Shown here: positions 61,038-64,000 of the stretch, in pieces | Layout of the letters: the number at the start of each line of letters is the position of its first letter | Position numbering within the stretch: the stretch's first letter is position 1 | Assembly (NCBI RefSeq): GCF_014699115.1 | Contig: NZ_JACXAD010000018.1 | Coordinates: 56,031-120,030 of the forward strand | Direction of reading: 5' to 3' | From: Hymenobacter montanus | GTDB lineage: Bacteria; Bacteroidota; Bacteroidia; Cytophagales; Hymenobacteraceae | Length of the DNA: 64,000 nucleotides | Made by a program: the position numbers and the translations under genes | Notes under the pieces: model-generated | Database searches by the model: none | What the model was told of the DNA's origin: nothing | What the model saw: only the letters and a program-made list of their open reading frames with translations

Positions 61038-64000
61038 ATGGCTCTTTTTTCCTCTTTCCTGCGCGCCGGTGGGCGCTTGGCGCGGATCGTTTTCGTGGCG
61101 CTGCTCGCGGCCCAGGGGGCGCGGGCCCAGGCTGGGCCGCCAGGCCAGGGCCTGGTGGCCGACACGACCGAGCTGCGGGTGCTGCGCCAGCTCTATTACG
61201 CCACTAACGGCCCGCAGTGGACCACCCGTACTAACTGGCTCACGGGCACTACCCTGGCCCAGGCCGCCACCTGGTACGGAGTGATGGTCAGCCAGGGCGA
61301 CGTGACCCAGCTTGTGCTGAATAACAACGGCCTGCGCGGGCCCCTGCCGGCCGACCTGGGCCGGCTCACCCAGCTGGAGCTGCTGCAGCTGAGCCACAAC
61401 CAGCTCACCGGCCCGCTGCCCGAGCCCTGGGGCGGGCTCACGGTCCTGGCCAACCTGAACCTGTCCTATAACGAACTCAGCGGAGACCTGCCCGCCGCCC
61501 TGAGCCAGTGTACGCGGCTCAACTACCTGGACCTGGCCCACAACCGCTTCACCGGCTCGCTGCGACCGCTCGTGGGCCTGGTCAACCTGGCGATCACCAA
61601 CGAAAGCGACAACCAGTTCAGCGGGCCCCTGCCGGCCGAGCTGGGGCAATTGACGCAGCTCAATTATCTCTACCTGAGCAATAACCGCCTCAGCGGGCCG
61701 CTGCCTGCCACGCTTGGGGCCCAGAGCACCCTGTTCCACCTGACCCTGCACGGCAACCGGCTCTCGGGCACACTGCCAGCGGCCGTGCTTACCCGCCCGG
61801 CCCTGCGCCTGCTCACGCTGGCGGCCAACGAGCTGACCGGGGTCGAGGAGCTGGGCGGAGCCACGGGCCTGGCCGCTACCCTGGGCGTGCAGGACAACCG
61901 GCTGGACTTCGCCAGCCTCGAGCGCCTCTATCAAGGCCCGGGGCAGGCGCGGCTGAGCGACGCCGACGTGCGCTGGCAGCGGGCGCCGGAGCGGGTCGAC
62001 ACGGCCCGCTACCAGGCCGGGGGCCCGCTCGTGCTGGACGTGGGCCCCTCGGCTGCGCGGCAGGTGTACCGCTACCAGTGGCAGCGGCTGGTGGCCGGGG
62101 AGTGGGTGAGCATGCCCGGCGATACGCTGGCTAGCAAGCGCTGGGAAGTGGCCACGGCCGCCGAGCAGGGCTTCTACCGCCGGGCCGAGCACAACCGCTG
62201 GTTCACCAACGGAGCCCTGGCCCCGACCGAGCTCTACTCGGTGCTGGTCTATGCCGACCTGCTGCCCTACATCCCGCTGGCCCGCAACCGCCCTGACGAC
62301 GCCAACCAGCACGAGGCGCTGGCTACGCCCCCGCCCGCCACCGACGCGACGGCCCGGCCCCTGGCCGACGTGAACTTCGTGCGCACGTGGACCCCGCGCG
62401 AGGCGCTGACCGACTCGAGTCGGGTGCCGCGGGCCCCGGTGGACTCGGTGGCCATGCGCACGGTGTACCTCGACGGGCTGGGGCGGCCCGTGCAGACGGT
62501 GCAGCACCGGGCCTCGCCCCAGCGGCGGGACCTGGTCCAGCCCCAGGCCTACGACGGGCTGGGCCGCGAGCCCCGCCAGTACCTGCCCTACCCGGCCGAC
62601 CCGGCCCAGGCCACGGCCCAGGGCTATCACCCCCGGCCCCTGGCCGCGCAGCAAGCCTTCTACCTGCCCGGCCCGCTGGGCCCGCTGCCGGCCACCGACC
62701 CCACCCGGGGGGTGGCGCGCACGGGCGTGGCCTATGCCGAAACCTTATTCGAGCCCTCGCCCCTGAACCGGGTGGTAGCCCAAGCGGCGCCCGGCGAGGG
62801 CTGGCAGCTGACCAGCGGCCACGCTCAGCAGCGGCTGGAGCGGCCGAACACGGCCCAGGACTCGGTGCCGCGCTTTGTCCCGGGCTACGAGGCCCAGGAC
62901 CGCAACCCCGGCTACCAGGGCTATTACGCTCCGGGGGAGTTGTGGGGCGTGCAAACCACCGACGAGCAGACCGGGCCCGGGGGCGGGGGCTACGCCACGA
63001 TCGAGTGGAAGGATCAGCTCGGACAAACGGTGCTGCGCCAGGTGGAAGGGGCCCGCACCGGCAGCGGGGCCAGCCTGCGCTCGCGCTGGCTGCGCACGGC
63101 GTATGGCTACGACGACTTCGGCCATCAGCGCTACGTGCTGCCGCCCGAGGCTACTAAGCGCGTGCTGGCCCTGGGCAACCAGCCGGCCCCGCTGCCGGCT
63201 AGTGTTGCCCCCTTCCTGTTCCGCTACCGCTACGACGGCCGCGGTCGGCAAATCGCCAAGCAGGTGCCGGGCACGGACGGGGAGACGTGGGTGGTGTACG
63301 ACCAACTGGACCGGGCGGTGCTGAGCCAGGACGCGGCCCAGCGGGGGCGGCGGGAGTGGAGCTGGAGCAAGTACGACGCGCTGGGCCGAGTCGTGCTCAC
63401 CGGCCTGGTGATCCACGCCCAGACAGTGGACCGCGAGACGCTGCAGGCGCAGGCCGACGCCACCCCTGACGCGGCCCAGCAGTACGAGCAGCGCACGGCC
63501 AGCGCAGCGGCTTATCCTCATGCCTACACCACCGATCAGGCCTTCCCGCGCCTGGGCCGGCAGGGTTTCGGCCCCGGACAGGTGCTGACGGTGACCTACT
63601 ACGACGACTATAACTTCGACCAGGACGCCCAGGGCACGGCCGACGTGGCCTACAACCCGAGCCTGGACGGGCAGTTCGCGGCGGCCACGGCCCCGGTGGC
63701 GGATGTGCTGCGCACCACGGGCTTGGTGACCCGCACCAAGACCCGGGTGCTGGGCGTGGAGGGGACGCAGGCGGGAGCGTGGCTGACGACGACCACCTTC
63801 TACGATGAGCGGGCCCGCCCCATCCAGGTGCAAAGCACCAACGCGCGGGGTGGGCTCGACCTGGTCACCACCCGCCTGAATTTCACGGGCCAGCCTCTGC
63901 AGACAGTGAGCGTACACCAGGGCCCGAACCACGCCCCCGTGCAAGTAGCTGAGTTCTTCAGCTACGACCACACGGGGCGGCTGGTGAACACGCGTCAGCA
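61038..64000 (+). CDS. LRR - DUF6443 - YD/RHS repeat protein, 3' end cut by window
   Basis: Frame opens at ATG 61038 and stays open to the window end, at least 987 residues. Order: signal peptide (about 1-31), N-terminal LRR cap with ATNGPQWTTRTNW, about seven leucine-rich repeats of plant-type LxxNxLxGxLPxxL (about 95-270), a linker with beta domain, DUF6443 (YLDGLGRPVQTVQHRASPQR, about residues 475-600), then YD-like repeats (YDDFGHQRYVLPP, YRYDGRGRQIAKQVPG, KYDALGRVVLTGL). In related proteins a variable toxin or effector domain often follows at the C-terminus, which lies beyond this window. High GC (about 70%). Confidence 0.88.
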   Translation, partial: MALFSSFLRAGGRLARIVFVALLAAQGARAQAGPPGQGLVADTTELRVLRQLYYATNGPQWTTRTNWLTGTTLAQAATWYGVMVSQGDVTQLVLNNNGLRGPLPADLGRLTQLELLQLSHNQLTGPLPEPWGGLTVLANLNLSYNELSGDLPAALSQCTRLNYLDLAHNRFTGSLRPLVGLVNLAITNESDNQFSGPLPAELGQLTQLNYLYLSNNRLSGPLPATLGAQSTLFHLTLHGNRLSGTLPAAVLTRPALRLLTLAANELTGVEELGGATGLAATLGVQDNRLDFASLERLYQGPGQARLSDADVRWQRAPERVDTARYQAGGPLVLDVGPSAARQVYRYQWQRLVAGEWVSMPGDTLASKRWEVATAAEQGFYRRAEHNRWFTNGALAPTELYSVLVYADLLPYIPLARNRPDDANQHEALATPPPATDATARPLADVNFVRTWTPREALTDSSRVPRAPVDSVAMRTVYLDGLGRPVQTVQHRASPQRRDLVQPQAYDGLGREPRQYLPYPADPAQATAQGYHPRPLAAQQAFYLPGPLGPLPATDPTRGVARTGVAYAETLFEPSPLNRVVAQAAPGEGWQLTSGHAQQRLERPNTAQDSVPRFVPGYEAQDRNPGYQGYYAPGELWGVQTTDEQTGPGGGGYATIEWKDQLGQTVLRQVEGARTGSGASLRSRWLRTAYGYDDFGHQRYVLPPEATKRVLALGNQPAPLPASVAPFLFRYRYDGRGRQIAKQVPGTDGETWVVYDQLDRAVLSQDAAQRGRREWSWSKYDALGRVVLTGLVIHAQTVDRETLQAQADATPDAAQQYEQRTASAAAYPHAYTTDQAFPRLGRQGFGPGQVLTVTYYDDYNFDQDAQGTADVAYNPSLDGQFAAATAPVADVLRTTGLVTRTKTRVLGVEGTQAGAWLTTTTFYDERARPIQVQSTNARGGLDLVTTRLNFTGQPLQTVSVHQGPNHAPVQVAEFFSYDHTGRLVNTRQ

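Noticed and set aside
60705..63971. Minus-strand frames opposite the YD-repeat genes (60705-62654 and 62745-63971)
   Set aside because: Shadows of high-GC plus-strand genes whose domains (YD repeats, LRR, DUF6443) are clear.

Overview
The window reads as chromosomal DNA of a GC-rich (roughly 60%) Bacteroidota member, most likely Hymenobacter or a close relative in Hymenobacteraceae. Supporting this are Bacteroidota promoter boxes (TAnnTTTG instead of -10 TATAAT), few Shine-Dalgarno sequences, and families typical of the phylum (DUF4293, DUF4476, DUF4783, DUF6799-like, DUF6443/YD-repeat proteins, a short glycogen-phosphorylase-like enzyme, PD40-OmpA lipoproteins). The genus is an inference from gene content, not from a marker gene.

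Layout. 1-4.3 kb: minus-strand ABC exporter (cut by the window edge), truA, a GNAT acetyltransferase and a thiolase. 4.3-8.5 kb: DUF4293 membrane protein, DUF4476 secreted protein, PD40/OmpA lipoprotein, and a conserved protein often mislabelled as an ABC ATPase. 8.8-11.5 kb: a two-gene iron-sulfur electron-transfer module (HdrD/GlcF-like plus membrane ferredoxin) and tRNA-Phe. 11.7-20.7 kb: envelope and housekeeping genes (TraB/GumN-like, BamA/TamA-like barrel, Hsp20, VF530/DUF2132, GH25 lysozyme, RlpA, a second GNAT, SRAP/YedK). 20.8-33.5 kb: an alpha-glucan region with a GT35 phosphorylase-like protein, two secreted GH13 enzymes and an MFS sugar transporter, interrupted by a GxxExxY-protein cassette, an SDR and a gene of foreign character; no SusC/SusD pair is present. 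33.6-41.1 kb: FAD oxidoreductase, DUF3365 haem protein and the threonine operon thrA-thrB-thrC. 41.2-49.7 kb: prfA, a beta-helix-like lipoprotein, gpmI, DUF4783, nadC and small lipoproteins. 49.8-56.3 kb: ZIP transporter, cbpM-cbpA chaperone pair, a DUF6799-like protein, a broken XRE regulator, an acyltransferase and ChrA. 57.3-64 kb: two large adjacent YD/RHS-type surface proteins, the second an LRR-DUF6443 fusion that runs off the window.

The most unusual signal is not one gene but the spacers. At least seven different palindromic repeat families sit between genes: a four-copy TAGAGC-ended element, a two-copy TTCGCTTTTAGAAC-ended element, a two-copy hairpin bracketing a GNAT gene, a twin palindrome filling the thrA-thrB spacer, a perfect 62-bp palindrome, a 24-bp-arm inverted repeat before the ZIP gene, and about 36-bp terminal inverted repeats around the GxxExxY gene. 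The last looks like a complete small mobile cassette carrying a nuclease-fold protein and no transposase. Other points are two genes (gpmI, nadC) whose promoter box lies only 4 nt before the start codon, implying leaderless mRNAs; a phosphorylase whose cofactor lysine is Thr; and an XRE regulator knocked out of frame by an 11-bp tandem duplication.
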